Assembly: GCA_947628005.1 (NCBI GenBank)
Contig: CANQYI010000001.1
Span: 1 to 64,000 of the forward strand
DNA: 64,000 nt
Reading direction: 5' to 3'
DNA from: an uncultured Clostridia bacterium
GTDB taxonomy: Bacteria > Bacillota > Clostridia > TANB77 > CAG-465
Shown piece by piece: positions 16,187 to 24,682 of the stretch (its first letter is position 1; each line of letters opens with the position of its first letter). The notes beneath the pieces are model-generated. The model had not been told where the DNA came from. It did not search any database and worked only from the letters and a program-made list of their open reading frames with translations. Both the position numbers and the translations under genes were made by a program.

Positions 16187-17824
16187 TTAAGTAATAATTT
16201 TTCTCCTTAATTCATCAATAGTAGTAATTCCAGAAAGTACTTTCTTTACACCATCTGATATAAGTGGTTTATATTCTGTATTTTCCATAGCATATTTTTT
16301 GATATCAATACTAGATTTTCCTTCAGAAATTAAGTATTTTAAGTAATCATCCATGCAAAGGACTTCAAATACAGCTATTCTTTCGTAATATCCTATATCA
16401 TCACAAAATTCACAACCAACTGGTTCAAATAGAGTTGCGTTTTCAATATCATACTTTTCCCCAGTGATTTTTTCTACTTTTTCTATGTATTTTAACTCTT
16501 CCTCTGTAAATTTATGTGGTCTTTTACATTTATCACAAAGTCTTCTAACAAGTCTTTGAGAAATTGCTGTTACAAGTGTAGCAGAAATATCGTAATCTCC
16601 AATTCCCATTTTTCTTATTCTTGTGATAGCCTCAACAGCATCAATTGTATGTATGGTACTTAAAACTAAGTGACCAGTTTGACCAGATTCAATGGCAATT
16701 CTAGCTGTTTCTTCATCTCTTATTTCTCCTACTAGAATTATATCTGGATCCTGTCTTAAAACTGTTCTTAATGCAGAAGCAAATGTTATATTTGGACCAA
16801 TTTCTACTTGGTTTATTCCCGGTATTCTACGTTCAACTGGGTTTTCAATTGATATAATGTTAATTTCTGGTCTATCTAAATACTCAAGTACACTATAAAG
16901 AGTAGTAGTTTTACCTTCACCAGTTGGGGCACAAACAACTATTATACTGTTTCTCTTATTAAATGCTCTATCAACCAATTCTTTATCTTTAGGAAATCCT
17001 AATTCAAACAAATCCCTAGATTTTGCATTTTTCTTTAAAAGTCTAAGAACGAATTTTTCTCCGTTAACATTCTTTTGTGAAGATACACGGATACTGTAAT
17101 TATCATATGTATTAATACTACCATCTTGGTCATAAGTTATTTCTTGGTGCATATTAGATATTGATTTTAATCTACCAATAATTATATCTTGTCTTGCCTT
17201 TGGAAGTTCAGTTACAGTAATTAATTCACCATCAATTCTATATCTAATTCTAACCTTATCTTCCATAGGCTCAATATGAATATCACTTGCTCTTCTTTCA
17301 ATTGCAGAAAGTATTATATTATCGATAAGTTTTGTAGTATCTTGTTCATCTTTTTTAACATATTTTGTTTCAACAGTTTTTATATTTTCTATCTGTCTCA
17401 TAATGCTAGTATATAAAGTAATAAATATTTGCATATCATAACCAGCATTCATAAGTAAAAGTTCAACTTCCTTAATTTTTTCTTGGTCTTGAGGATCTGC
17501 AAATGCTACACTTAAAGTATTTCCATTAAGTTCAAAAGGTATTGCTTTACAATTTATAATAACATCTCTTGGTAAATATTGTACCGGATTTATAGTTAAT
17601 TCCTCATTTAGCATAACTGGATTTGCTTCTAGTTTATATGCTAGTGTATTTAAAAGGTCATCCTTACTACACATATCTAGTATATCAACTATTTCACCAA
17701 ATTTATACTCCTTGTGCTCTCTTTGATATTGTAAAACTCTATCAACCTGAGCATCATTTAATATGCCTCTTTTAATAAATTCAATTCCTATTGGATTTTT
17801 TTTAGATTTTACATTTTCAAACAT
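16187..17824 (-). CDS. pilB: Type IV pilus assembly ATPase PilB
   Basis: This 545-aa extension motor is complete for the family. It has an N-terminal GspE/MshE-like domain (1-140), an N2 domain with DIHIEPMEDKVRIRYRIDG (181-199), Walker A APTGEGKTTT (299-308), Asp box IENPVERR (326-333), Walker B DIILVGEIRD (361-370), His box GHLVLSTIHT (384-393), and the zinc tetracysteine C430/C433/C471/C474. Walker A has Glu in place of the usual Ser (GEGKT for GSGKT). GGAG precedes the ATG. It is co-transcribed with pilT and pilC downstream and the pilin genes upstream. Confidence 0.94.
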   Translation of the reverse strand: MFENVKSKKNPIGIEFIKRGILNDAQVDRVLQYQREHKEYKFGEIVDILDMCSKDDLLNTLAYKLEANPVMLNEELTINPVQYLPRDVIINCKAIPFELNGNTLSVAFADPQDQEKIKEVELLLMNAGYDMQIFITLYTSIMRQIENIKTVETKYVKKDEQDTTKLIDNIILSAIERRASDIHIEPMEDKVRIRYRIDGELITVTELPKARQDIIIGRLKSISNMHQEITYDQDGSINTYDNYSIRVSSQKNVNGEKFVLRLLKKNAKSRDLFELGFPKDKELVDRAFNKRNSIIVVCAPTGEGKTTTLYSVLEYLDRPEINIISIENPVERRIPGINQVEIGPNITFASALRTVLRQDPDIILVGEIRDEETARIAIESGQTGHLVLSTIHTIDAVEAITRIRKMGIGDYDISATLVTAISQRLVRRLCDKCKRPHKFTEEELKYIEKVEKITGEKYDIENATLFEPVGCEFCDDIGYYERIAVFEVLCMDDYLKYLISEGKSSIDIKKYAMENTEYKPLISDGVKKVLSGITTIDELRRKIIT

Positions 17825-17852
17825 ATATCATTCTCCTATCAATCTCTTATAA

Positions 17853-18089
17853 TCATTTATAGTATTTATTATATAACGTTTCGTAAATTTGTTCAACATT
17901 ATTTACATCTTTTTGATAATTTTGAACTATACTATTTTCGTATCTATTTTGCATAATTGCAAAATGTTCTTCTTCTGCAAAAGTTGAACTTATGTATATA
18001 GAAAAAACAATTGCTGATAATATAACTACCAGTACTCCTGAGCCTCTTAACAGACTTTTTCTTTTAGATTTCAAATTAAGTTTTGTCAT
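17853..18089 (-). CDS. Small single-span protein of the pilus operon
   Basis: This 78-aa protein has a basic N-terminus (MTKLNLKSKRKSLLRG), a membrane segment (GVLVVILSAIVFSIYIS) and a short extracytoplasmic helix. The basic-Gly-hydrophobic order resembles a minor pilin leader, but the residues after the Gly do not match closely. It could be a tiny minor pilin or a membrane accessory. The ATG at 18089 follows GAGGTGATAATT and is preferred to the longer track start, which would overlap the preceding gene by 65 bases. Confidence 0.6.
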   Translation of the reverse strand: MTKLNLKSKRKSLLRGSGVLVVILSAIVFSIYISSTFAEEEHFAIMQNRYENSIVQNYQKDVNNVEQIYETLYNKYYK

Positions 18090-18567
18090 AATTATCACCT
18101 CTTGTAGAAACAAAAATCTGCTTATAAGTTTCTTTATCATATTTAAAGAACTTTACATCAATACATGCATATGAATCTTCCATATACCTATTAATATTAT
18201 TTTTTGCATTTACATTGACTTCTATTAAATCTAAATAACTTTTTTGCGTATTAAATTCAGTAACATTTTGTACTAATATTCCACCATTTTTTAACACATT
18301 CAAATTTTCTGAATCGTAAGTGTAAACATCTCCGTTAGAAAATGAAACAAATCCACTACCTTTGATGACACTTGAACTATTCATTGCACTATTTACTAAA
18401 TTATACTGTAATTTTTCAAATTCCTCATTATTAAGTATTTGTCCTTTTTCTGATAGAGTTCTATAATTCATATTTGAACTCATAGCAATAGCAAAAGTCA
18501 TAAATATAAAGAACAATACCACATACAGTACCATTGATACTAATGAAATACCTTTTCTTTTATTCAT
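18076..18567 (-). CDS. Minor pilin (type IV pseudopilin)
   Basis: This 163-aa protein has a class III prepilin signal: KRKG^ISLVSMVLYVVLFFIFMTFA, where cleavage would follow the glycine. A helix and a globular domain with a VYTYDSENLN strand region follow. Position +5 is not glutamate, which is atypical. The layout resembles PilX/GspK-type minor pilins that prime assembly. It is inside the pil operon, with GGAGG before the ATG and a 14-base overlap with the next gene. Confidence 0.75.
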   Translation of the reverse strand: MNKRKGISLVSMVLYVVLFFIFMTFAIAMSSNMNYRTLSEKGQILNNEEFEKLQYNLVNSAMNSSSVIKGSGFVSFSNGDVYTYDSENLNVLKNGGILVQNVTEFNTQKSYLDLIEVNVNAKNNINRYMEDSYACIDVKFFKYDKETYKQIFVSTRGDNYDKT

Positions 18568-18580
18568 TAAAGTTCCTCCA

Positions 18581-19390
18581 TTATATATTCATATCGTTTA
18601 TTTTTATAGTATTTATTTCAAAATTTTTTGGCTGATCATTTAACATATAAGATACATTCACATAAATATTAGAGATTAAATCTAATTTATCAAAATCTAA
18701 ATCAGATTGCTTTTGCACAGTAACATCCACCATGTATGAAACACCATCTATTGTATATTGATCAGTATAAGAAATTAAATCTTTGTAGTCACAAGCTTTT
18801 GATACTTCCATAGCTTTTACAGCTAAATATATTGCATTTGATCTTGCAAGAGTTTCTTGAGATTTAGGACTATAATTTCTAATAATAGAATAAGATACAA
18901 CCATTAATACTGTAAAAAGTATTACAGCAGCAAGTAATTCTACTAAAAATACGCCCTTCTTTTTACTCTTATTTTGTACCTCAATTTTTTCAGCCTCAGT
19001 CATATTATTTTGCATAATATTTGATCCAATTATTAAAAATAAAGTAACATAAACAAGTACAAGTGCAAGGAACTTTACAGTATATCCTAACAAGAAGTAC
19101 ATTAAAACAAATGCTACACCATTAAATAATTCTATTAAAATATATCTTGGACTTATAGGCTTTTTACAATATTTACATTTTCCTAAATGAAATATATAAC
19201 TTAGTACTGGTATTAAGTCAAAGAACCCTAAATTATGCTTACAATTAGGACAATAAGAACGTGTTTTTACTATATCTTCTTTTCTAGGAATCCTATATAT
19301 AGCTAGTGTAAAAAAGCTTCCAAATAATGTACCAATCACAAATATACAAAAAATTATAAATATGTTTAAAAATAGTTCCAAGTTTTCCAT
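18581..19390 (-). CDS. Prepilin-peptidase N-domain fused to a pseudopilin
   Basis: This is a 269-aa fusion. Residues 1-125 match the N-terminal domain of prepilin peptidase PilD: a membrane helix with GSFFTLAIYRIPR, then the zinc pair CPNC...CKYC, the SPRYILIELFNG strand, and two more membrane segments. The catalytic A24 peptidase part with its two Asp residues is missing. Instead the chain continues into KSKKKG^VFLVELLAAVILFTVLM, a proper class III pilin leader with Glu at +5, and a pilin-like globular domain. The ATG at 19390 follows GGGAGGG. No frameshift is needed to join the two parts. The real peptidase must be encoded elsewhere. Confidence 0.8.
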   Translation of the reverse strand: MENLELFLNIFIIFCIFVIGTLFGSFFTLAIYRIPRKEDIVKTRSYCPNCKHNLGFFDLIPVLSYIFHLGKCKYCKKPISPRYILIELFNGVAFVLMYFLLGYTVKFLALVLVYVTLFLIIGSNIMQNNMTEAEKIEVQNKSKKKGVFLVELLAAVILFTVLMVVSYSIIRNYSPKSQETLARSNAIYLAVKAMEVSKACDYKDLISYTDQYTIDGVSYMVDVTVQKQSDLDFDKLDLISNIYVNVSYMLNDQPKNFEINTIKINDMNI

Positions 19391-19467
19391 AAGCCCTCCC
19401 AAAATATTGTTATGTACATTTTACAATTAAAATTTAATTTTTAATTCTAAAATATACATAGTGGTAA

Positions 19468-19503
19468 AGACATATACACAAATAATATGCATATATGTCT
19501 TTT
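19468..19503 (-). terminator. Hairpin after the major pilin gene
   Basis: AAGACATAT and ATATGTCTT form a stem about 50 bases past the pilin stop, without a strong T tail. It may be a partial terminator or an RNA-stabilising hairpin that raises pilin mRNA over the downstream genes. Confidence 0.4.
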
Positions 19504-19550
19504 CCTATCGTATTAGTTTTTTATAATTTTAACTTTTGTACAAATTATTA

Positions 19551-20180
19551 TTATGCTCCAGCTTCTATGTAGTAAACACTAGAAACTATTGTAGCATTAG
19601 ATTGTGCTTCTTCTAATGGATCAGTAGCTTTTTTGTCATAACCCATCCATGTAGGAATGTTATCTTTTGCTGCAAATACTAAAAATACTTGGCCATCACT
19701 GTTTATAGCCCATTTAGAATTTGCAACTGGTGTAGAAGGTAGAGCTTCTCCAATGTTTGTTTTGAAATTAGTAGGATCTAATTCATATAAAACATCAGTT
19801 ACAGCTGTTCCGTTTACATCTTTAACATCATCTATTATAGCTTCATCAGCATCGTCTGCACCATATGCTCCTTTTACTATTCTGTAACCAGTAGATCCTT
19901 TTTTTGGTATAGGATCTGTTGCATCATCATCTTTAGCAACTGAACCTAAAATTATTTGATCATCTGTGAAATAACCTTGTGTTTTTCCTTGTACTGATCC
20001 AGTATAAGAATAAACTGCACTAGAAATACCATCTTTTGTTTGAGCAAAGTTTGCAATTCTTGCATTATTTATAGGATTGTTATTACCTAAAGATAATATT
20101 ACAGCAGCAGCAAGGATAATTACAACAACAATTGTAATTACTAATACGATTAAAGAAATACCTTGTTTATTTGCTTTCAT
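19551..20180 (-). CDS. Major type IV pilin candidate
   Basis: This 209-aa protein has leader MKANKQG^ISLIVLVITIVVVIILAAAVILSL, the usual class III form in Clostridia, and a globular domain rich in Asp, Ala, Thr and Gly. Base composition is less AT-biased than in its neighbours. AAGGAGGTTGCTTT before the ATG is the best ribosome binding site in the operon. These points suggest high expression, hence the major subunit. It lacks the canonical Glu at +5 (ISLIV). It is flanked on both sides by hairpins that could set transcript dosage. Confidence 0.82.
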   Translation of the reverse strand: MKANKQGISLIVLVITIVVVIILAAAVILSLGNNNPINNARIANFAQTKDGISSAVYSYTGSVQGKTQGYFTDDQIILGSVAKDDDATDPIPKKGSTGYRIVKGAYGADDADEAIIDDVKDVNGTAVTDVLYELDPTNFKTNIGEALPSTPVANSKWAINSDGQVFLVFAAKDNIPTWMGYDKKATDPLEEAQSNATIVSSVYYIEAGA

Positions 20181-20207
20181 AAAGCAACCTCCTTATTTTC
20201 TATATAT

Positions 20208-20234
20208 TAAAACATTATTATATATAAATGTTTT
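20208..20234 (-). promoter_or_regulatory. Hairpin in the leader of the major pilin
   Basis: TTAAAACAT and ATGTTTTAA form a 9-bp stem around an AT loop between the upstream gene and the pilin ribosome binding site. It may protect the 5' end of a processed pilin mRNA. Confidence 0.35.
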
Positions 20235-20241
20235 AACCAAA

Positions 20242-20808
20242 TTATTTTATATTATAAGCATCAAAATCATCGTTCCACCAATCAGGTTTAGAAAATTCAA
20301 AATCAACTTTTATAATAGATCCATTTGAAACATAAAATTCAACACCATTGAATGAATCTAAAGAAACATTTAAAACTTTTTGGAAATCGACTTTATTAAT
20401 TTTATATACAGGATTTTCATCATTTCCATAATTTTTTTCAATATCGATAATTCCAGTTAATGCATTACCTTCATTATCTTTAATTAAATTATCAGTTGCC
20501 TCATCTTCAGTTTCTTTGGAATCATCCTTTTTATCATCAGTTTGTTCTTCAATAACTTTGCCTGATAATATTTCTGTTTCAGTATATAGTCCAAATGTAT
20601 CTTTTAAAGTTTCAGATACATAAGAAGAAAGTTTTGCTTGAGCAGTTTGCATAGTAATTAAGAAATTCTTTCTTGTTATATCATCTTTTGAATCAATTTT
20701 ACTAAATAAAATATATATTGTAAGAGAAAAGATTATAATAATTAGCAGCCATATAATCATAGCATCTTTATTAACTCTAGCTTTTCTTCTTTTATCATTT
20801 CTTGCCAC
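20242..20808 (-). CDS. Single-span pilus-operon protein with acidic linker
   Basis: This 188-aa protein has a very basic N-terminus (MARNDKRRKARVNK), a membrane helix (MIIWLLIIIIFSLTIYILF), a helical region, an acidic linker (DDKKDDSKETEDEATD) and a small C-terminal domain ending in PDWWNDDFDAYN. It is probably an assembly or minor-pilin-like component, but I cannot name a family. The start is a GTG after GGGGG. Its place between the pilP-like gene and the pilin suggests a structural role. Confidence 0.65.
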   Translation of the reverse strand: MARNDKRRKARVNKDAMIIWLLIIIIFSLTIYILFSKIDSKDDITRKNFLITMQTAQAKLSSYVSETLKDTFGLYTETEILSGKVIEEQTDDKKDDSKETEDEATDNLIKDNEGNALTGIIDIEKNYGNDENPVYKINKVDFQKVLNVSLDSFNGVEFYVSNGSIIKVDFEFSKPDWWNDDFDAYNIK

Positions 20809-20820
20809 TATATGTCCCCC

Positions 20821-21273
20821 TTATTTACTAGTAGATTCTGGATTTTTAATGCCCCCATTACTGTTTGTAGTCTTATTTTCTGCCTCCTGTTTTGCAGAAG
20901 TATTAGTATTAGTATTAGTAGTATTAGTAGAAGTAGATGTTCCACTTTGAGAATTATCAGTTCCTGTTGTATTTTCAATGACCTTTGGTGAAAAAGGATC
21001 AGAATTTCCAGGTATATATAAATAATTTCTTTGATAAGTTGTCATTTGATCACTTGTTACTACATAATCTCTTTCTATTATATCTGTAGAGATATTTTTT
21101 GTACTTTCAAAAGTATACTTTGCTCTTGCCATAGTTTCATAGTTATCTTGATTTCCTTCTAATACGCCAACTTGATCTGGCAACATTATCATAAGCAAAA
21201 CAGCAGCAACACTAAACAATACTATTACACATATACTAAATGTTATTATATACGGTTTATTCAAAGTGTACAT
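20821..21273 (-). CDS. PilP-like membrane-anchored protein
   Basis: This 150-aa protein has one membrane helix near the N-terminus (ITFSICVIVLFSVAAVLLMI), then a domain ending in YIPGNSDPFSPK. The DPF-x-P element is what PilP/GspC-type proteins show before their C-terminal domain. The last 60 residues are a Ser/Thr/Asn-rich tail (repeats of TNT). The ATG at 21273 sits only one base after GGAGA; a TTG three codons on (21264) has better spacing and may be the true start. It follows the pilO-like gene, where pilP belongs. Confidence 0.55.
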   Translation of the reverse strand: MYTLNKPYIITFSICVIVLFSVAAVLLMIMLPDQVGVLEGNQDNYETMARAKYTFESTKNISTDIIERDYVVTSDQMTTYQRNYLYIPGNSDPFSPKVIENTTGTDNSQSGTSTSTNTTNTNTNTSAKQEAENKTTNSNGGIKNPESTSK

Positions 21274-21286
21274 TCTCCTTTCATTA

Positions 21287-22063
21287 TTATTTTACTATTA
21301 TTGTATTTTTAACATCAAATGTAGCCTTTATTGTTGTTCCTTGAACATATTCTATTAATATATTGTCAAGTTTAAACTTAAGTTCTACATCATTTTCTAC
21401 TTCAAATATAAAATCTGAAATATCTATATAACTACCTTGAAGTTGTATCTTCATAGTAGTATCATTATTTTCTGCCTCTTCATCAACTGTAGCCTCATCA
21501 TCTACTTCTTCTTCAGTATTAGAATTACTATTTGGCTGATTAGTAGCAGAACTACTTGTAGCTTTTGTTCCTGATTCATTTCCAGTACTAGTTGTAGTAG
21601 TTGTTGTATCTTCTTCTTTTTTATTGTCATCATTTTTACTATTTTTCTCTAGTACACTATAATCTGCTCCAGGTTCTATAACTATCAAAGATAAATTATT
21701 AACTTTAGCATAATTTCCTAATTTTATCCACATATACTCCATATTATAATTTTCTTGAGTAGTAGCTTCTTTAATTATCTCGATAGTTTCATCACTTATG
21801 GATTCATATTTTGCTTTTTGCGTGTCAAATTCTTTCTGTGAATCAGTAAGTTTATTTAATGTCTGTGAGTAAGACTGTTGTTCATCAACTAATTCTTTTT
21901 CTTTCTTTAGCACATCATCTTTTCTATCTATTAAGCCTTGTATAGACAAGAATTTAATAGAATCTGTAATAGTTACATTTTTTAAAGTAAACAAAACAGA
22001 TAATCCTATAAAGGCGATAAGTAAGAAAGATGATATTAAAAGTTTAATTAAATTCTTAGACAT
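21287..22063 (-). CDS. pilO: PilO-like protein
   Basis: This 258-aa protein has one N-terminal membrane helix, a long coiled coil (residues about 45-95; VLKKEKELVDEQQSYSQ), a small domain (NLSLIVIEPGAD), a low-complexity Thr/Ser/Asn/Glu linker, and a final alpha/beta domain (MKIQLQGSYIDISDFIFEVEND) as in PilO. It would form the inner-membrane alignment complex with PilN. Its ATG overlaps the pilMN stop by one base (TAATG), so the two are translationally coupled. Confidence 0.75.
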   Translation of the reverse strand: MSKNLIKLLISSFLLIAFIGLSVLFTLKNVTITDSIKFLSIQGLIDRKDDVLKKEKELVDEQQSYSQTLNKLTDSQKEFDTQKAKYESISDETIEIIKEATTQENYNMEYMWIKLGNYAKVNNLSLIVIEPGADYSVLEKNSKNDDNKKEEDTTTTTTSTGNESGTKATSSSATNQPNSNSNTEEEVDDEATVDEEAENNDTTMKIQLQGSYIDISDFIFEVENDVELKFKLDNILIEYVQGTTIKATFDVKNTIIVK

Positions 22064-23766
22064 TATGGTAACTCACCACCAATCGTTATAGTAATTCTTT
22101 CTCCGTTTTTTACATCTTTTATTTTTGTTGAGTTAAGAATACCTTGTAATTTCAATTGTGCTACAAAATAACCTAAATCAGAATAGTCATTAGATTCAGC
22201 AACAATTTCTATATTTTTATTATCGTCTGAACTTATTGTAATAAGTTGTACTTCTTCTGGTATAATCTTTATTATTTGTTGTAAAAAGTATGCAACATTA
22301 TAAGTAGAAAACTTACCTATTTCATTGCTTTCAATTTGGCTAACTACCATGCTAACTTGATCATTTATATCTTTATATTTTTTCATATTTGTATCTGTAT
22401 AGTTTATATCAGATTCTATTTCTTTAGCTTGACTCTTTAATCTATCAATCTTATTGTCCATGTCAGAAATATTTTTATTTATACTTCCAATATAAATTTG
22501 ATCAAATGCCAAATATGATACAAATATCATACCAACTACAATACAAAATACTGTAACTGTTTGTATCAAGCTCTCAGTAGCAAAATCAACTGATACCGGT
22601 GCTTTTTTCTTTGGCTTATCTACATTTGTTGTATCTTGTGCTTTAGATTTAGCCGGTTCACTTGGATTTTTTGGAGTTGTAAGCTTTGACTTTAGCTCTT
22701 GAAACATTTGTCCAAAAGTTTTATTTGAAGAAAATATTTTCTTCTTATTTTTACTTTGTGCATGCTGTCCATTTATATAACTTAGATTCTTAGAATTACC
22801 TGAATTAAGATATTCATAAGCAAGTGATATAGCTGGCAATGCTTCAATTGTTTCTGAAAGATTTCTTACATCTGTAGTTTTCATAGCAAATTCAGGTTTT
22901 AATATTTCGCACTTAATATCAAGATATTCTTGGAATAAAATATCTATATTAGTAAATATTGTACCTAAACCTGTTATTAAAACTTTATCTACTACTTTTC
23001 TGTTTTTATTTACAACAGCAAGTACATATCTTAATATATCTTGTAAAATTGGTTCTAAGATAGACTCTAGTTGAGGATCATTTGAAGATTCTCCTTCTGT
23101 ATAAGTATTAATTCTTTTACAAGCTTCATATGCCTTTGCAATAGATCCTAATTTAATAGAAAATTCTTCTAATACTTGTAGCATTCCAACATCATAGCTT
23201 TTAAAATCTGCAAGCATACCATTTACAATAGTTGTTATAGCTATGTGTCTATCCAAATCAACTAAAACGTAATTTTTATCCTCTTTTTTTACCATGTTAG
23301 TTAATATAAGTTGTACAGGATACATTGCTTCGACATTTTTTTCTTCAACAGTCTTAAAATTATCAATAGTTGATTTTTGTGTATAATTTAATACCGCTTT
23401 TCTTTTTCCTTCGTCATTTTTTATATCACAAATGCTGTATACATAAGCCAAATCTTGTACATTTAGTCTTTGTTTTTCGCACCAAGCGTCGAACTCAGTC
23501 TTTATAATTCCACTTATATAAGACGCATTATTGTTTTGCATTTGGTCATATATTTCAAAATCAGTATACTTATCATTTTGAGAATTTATTACAAGTGGTA
23601 TATCATGACTTTTTGTTTCTTCTATTAAATTTTGAATTAATTCTTTTTTACTTTCTTTTATAATCCTAGTGCCACATTGTTCTATATTAACTTGCTCTCC
23701 ATCTAAAGAGATTTTAGCATATTTAACAATGTTATCACCTAGGTATATGCCCAAACAATTAGCCAT
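22063..23766 (-). CDS. pilM: PilM-PilN fusion protein
   Basis: This is a 567-aa fusion. Residues 1-330 are the actin-like cytoplasmic ATPase PilM (LGIYLGDNIVKYAKI opening, VLVDLDRH phosphate strand, VLITGLGTI adenosine strand). A Lys/Pro linker follows. Then comes PilN: a membrane helix near 412, a coiled coil (DRLKSQAKEIESDI) and a ferredoxin-like domain ending KNGERITITIGG. PilM and PilN are normally separate and bind each other, so the fusion locks the stoichiometry at 1:1. The ATG at 23766 follows AAAAAAGGAGAG and replaces the longer track start. It is the first gene of the operon. Confidence 0.88.
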   Translation of the reverse strand: MANCLGIYLGDNIVKYAKISLDGEQVNIEQCGTRIIKESKKELIQNLIEETKSHDIPLVINSQNDKYTDFEIYDQMQNNNASYISGIIKTEFDAWCEKQRLNVQDLAYVYSICDIKNDEGKRKAVLNYTQKSTIDNFKTVEEKNVEAMYPVQLILTNMVKKEDKNYVLVDLDRHIAITTIVNGMLADFKSYDVGMLQVLEEFSIKLGSIAKAYEACKRINTYTEGESSNDPQLESILEPILQDILRYVLAVVNKNRKVVDKVLITGLGTIFTNIDILFQEYLDIKCEILKPEFAMKTTDVRNLSETIEALPAISLAYEYLNSGNSKNLSYINGQHAQSKNKKKIFSSNKTFGQMFQELKSKLTTPKNPSEPAKSKAQDTTNVDKPKKKAPVSVDFATESLIQTVTVFCIVVGMIFVSYLAFDQIYIGSINKNISDMDNKIDRLKSQAKEIESDINYTDTNMKKYKDINDQVSMVVSQIESNEIGKFSTYNVAYFLQQIIKIIPEEVQLITISSDDNKNIEIVAESNDYSDLGYFVAQLKLQGILNSTKIKDVKNGERITITIGGELP

Positions 23767-23816
23767 TTTTCTCTCCTTTTTTATAAATAATATATATAAT
23801 ATAAGCACAACAATAG

Positions 23817-23844
23817 ACTGATTATACCTTCTTTAATAATCAGT
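23817..23844 (-). promoter_or_regulatory. Hairpin in the 5' leader of the pilus operon
   Basis: ACTGATTA pairs with TAATCAGT in the predicted 135-nt leader. The leader shows none of the conserved bases of a c-di-GMP riboswitch that I could recognise. Confidence 0.4.
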
Positions 23845-23906
23845 ATTATTTCATAGTACGAATACTTAAAATATATATATTAAATTTAGTTAATTATTAC
23901 ATCTAT

Positions 23907-23935
23907 AAATTACCACATAAAATTTGTTTTTTCAA
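23907..23935 (-). promoter_or_regulatory. Promoter of the type IV pilus operon
   Basis: On the minus strand TTGAAA (23935-23930), a 17-bp spacer and TAATTT (23912-23907) fit a sigma-A promoter. Transcription would begin near 23900, well after the spoIIIA terminator. Confidence 0.6.
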
Positions 23936-24031
23936 CTTTTTTCGCGCGAGTAATAGCATTTTAATTTTAATGTAATATTTTTGTAATATTTTGTAAAAAT
24001 ATATAATAATATTATTTGTATTATAAAAAAA

Positions 24032-24055
24032 AATATGTGCTAAAAAACACATATT
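24032..24055 (-). terminator. Terminator of the spoIIIA operon
   Basis: AATATGTG pairs with CACATATT and is followed on the minus strand by a run of nine T. It lies 8 bases after the spoIIIAH stop. Confidence 0.85.
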
Positions 24056-24062
24056 AAATTTA

Positions 24063-24674
24063 TCATTTGCATGTTATTGTAATCTTTTTTGCATCTGCGC
24101 CAAGTTGATCAACTAATATTTGTTGAATTATTGCCATATTCTCTGGTTCTATTTCTTTCTCTGACTTTACTATAACATTATAATTTTCATTTTCTGTTGG
24201 AATGATTACTACATCCTCTATATTATTAGATTTAATAACATTTTCAACCATTAAAATTAAATTTTTTTTAAGCTTTAATTCATTAAGTCTATCTTGATAT
24301 TCATTTATTTTTTCTGTGCTGGTGTTAGAATTATTTATTATTTGAGAATAATTTTCACTAAGTTCAGAAAACATATTATCTCTATCATACTTAAATACAG
24401 CAATAACATTTTCTTCCTCGTATTCCAAACTCAAATCAGTCTTTCTATCATCGCAAATTTCATCTATACATTCCTGTGTATCTGTTTCTTCTTTATCTTC
24501 TTCATCATATATTGATACATCATCATACATAAAGCTATCTTTTCCATTTACGTATACAGTCTGCCCTAAATCTTTTTCACGTTCTGGATTATATTTATAA
24601 TTTATATACCCTGCTACGAGTAACATTAATCCTAAAGATAAAATTGCCATTCTACTTTTTTTAAATATAGTCAT
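24063..24674 (-). CDS. spoIIIAH: Stage III sporulation protein AH
   Basis: This 203-aa protein is the mother-cell component that binds forespore SpoIIQ and forms a ring of the A-Q channel. It has an N-terminal membrane helix (MAILSLGLMLLVAGYINY), an acidic linker, a coiled coil and a C-terminal ring-building domain (IVKSEKEIEPENMAIIQQILVDQLG) typical of SpoIIIAH. Its position as last gene of the eight-gene operon matches other Clostridia. The start has a fair ribosome binding site (GTGATT). Confidence 0.9.
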   Translation of the reverse strand: MTIFKKSRMAILSLGLMLLVAGYINYKYNPEREKDLGQTVYVNGKDSFMYDDVSIYDEEDKEETDTQECIDEICDDRKTDLSLEYEEENVIAVFKYDRDNMFSELSENYSQIINNSNTSTEKINEYQDRLNELKLKKNLILMVENVIKSNNIEDVVIIPTENENYNVIVKSEKEIEPENMAIIQQILVDQLGADAKKITITCK

Positions 24675-24682
24675 TTAATCAC

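Noticed and set aside
23767-23906. c-di-GMP riboswitch in the pilus leader
   Set aside because: I looked for it because pilus operons in Clostridia often have one, but the leader shows only a simple hairpin and none of the conserved aptamer bases.
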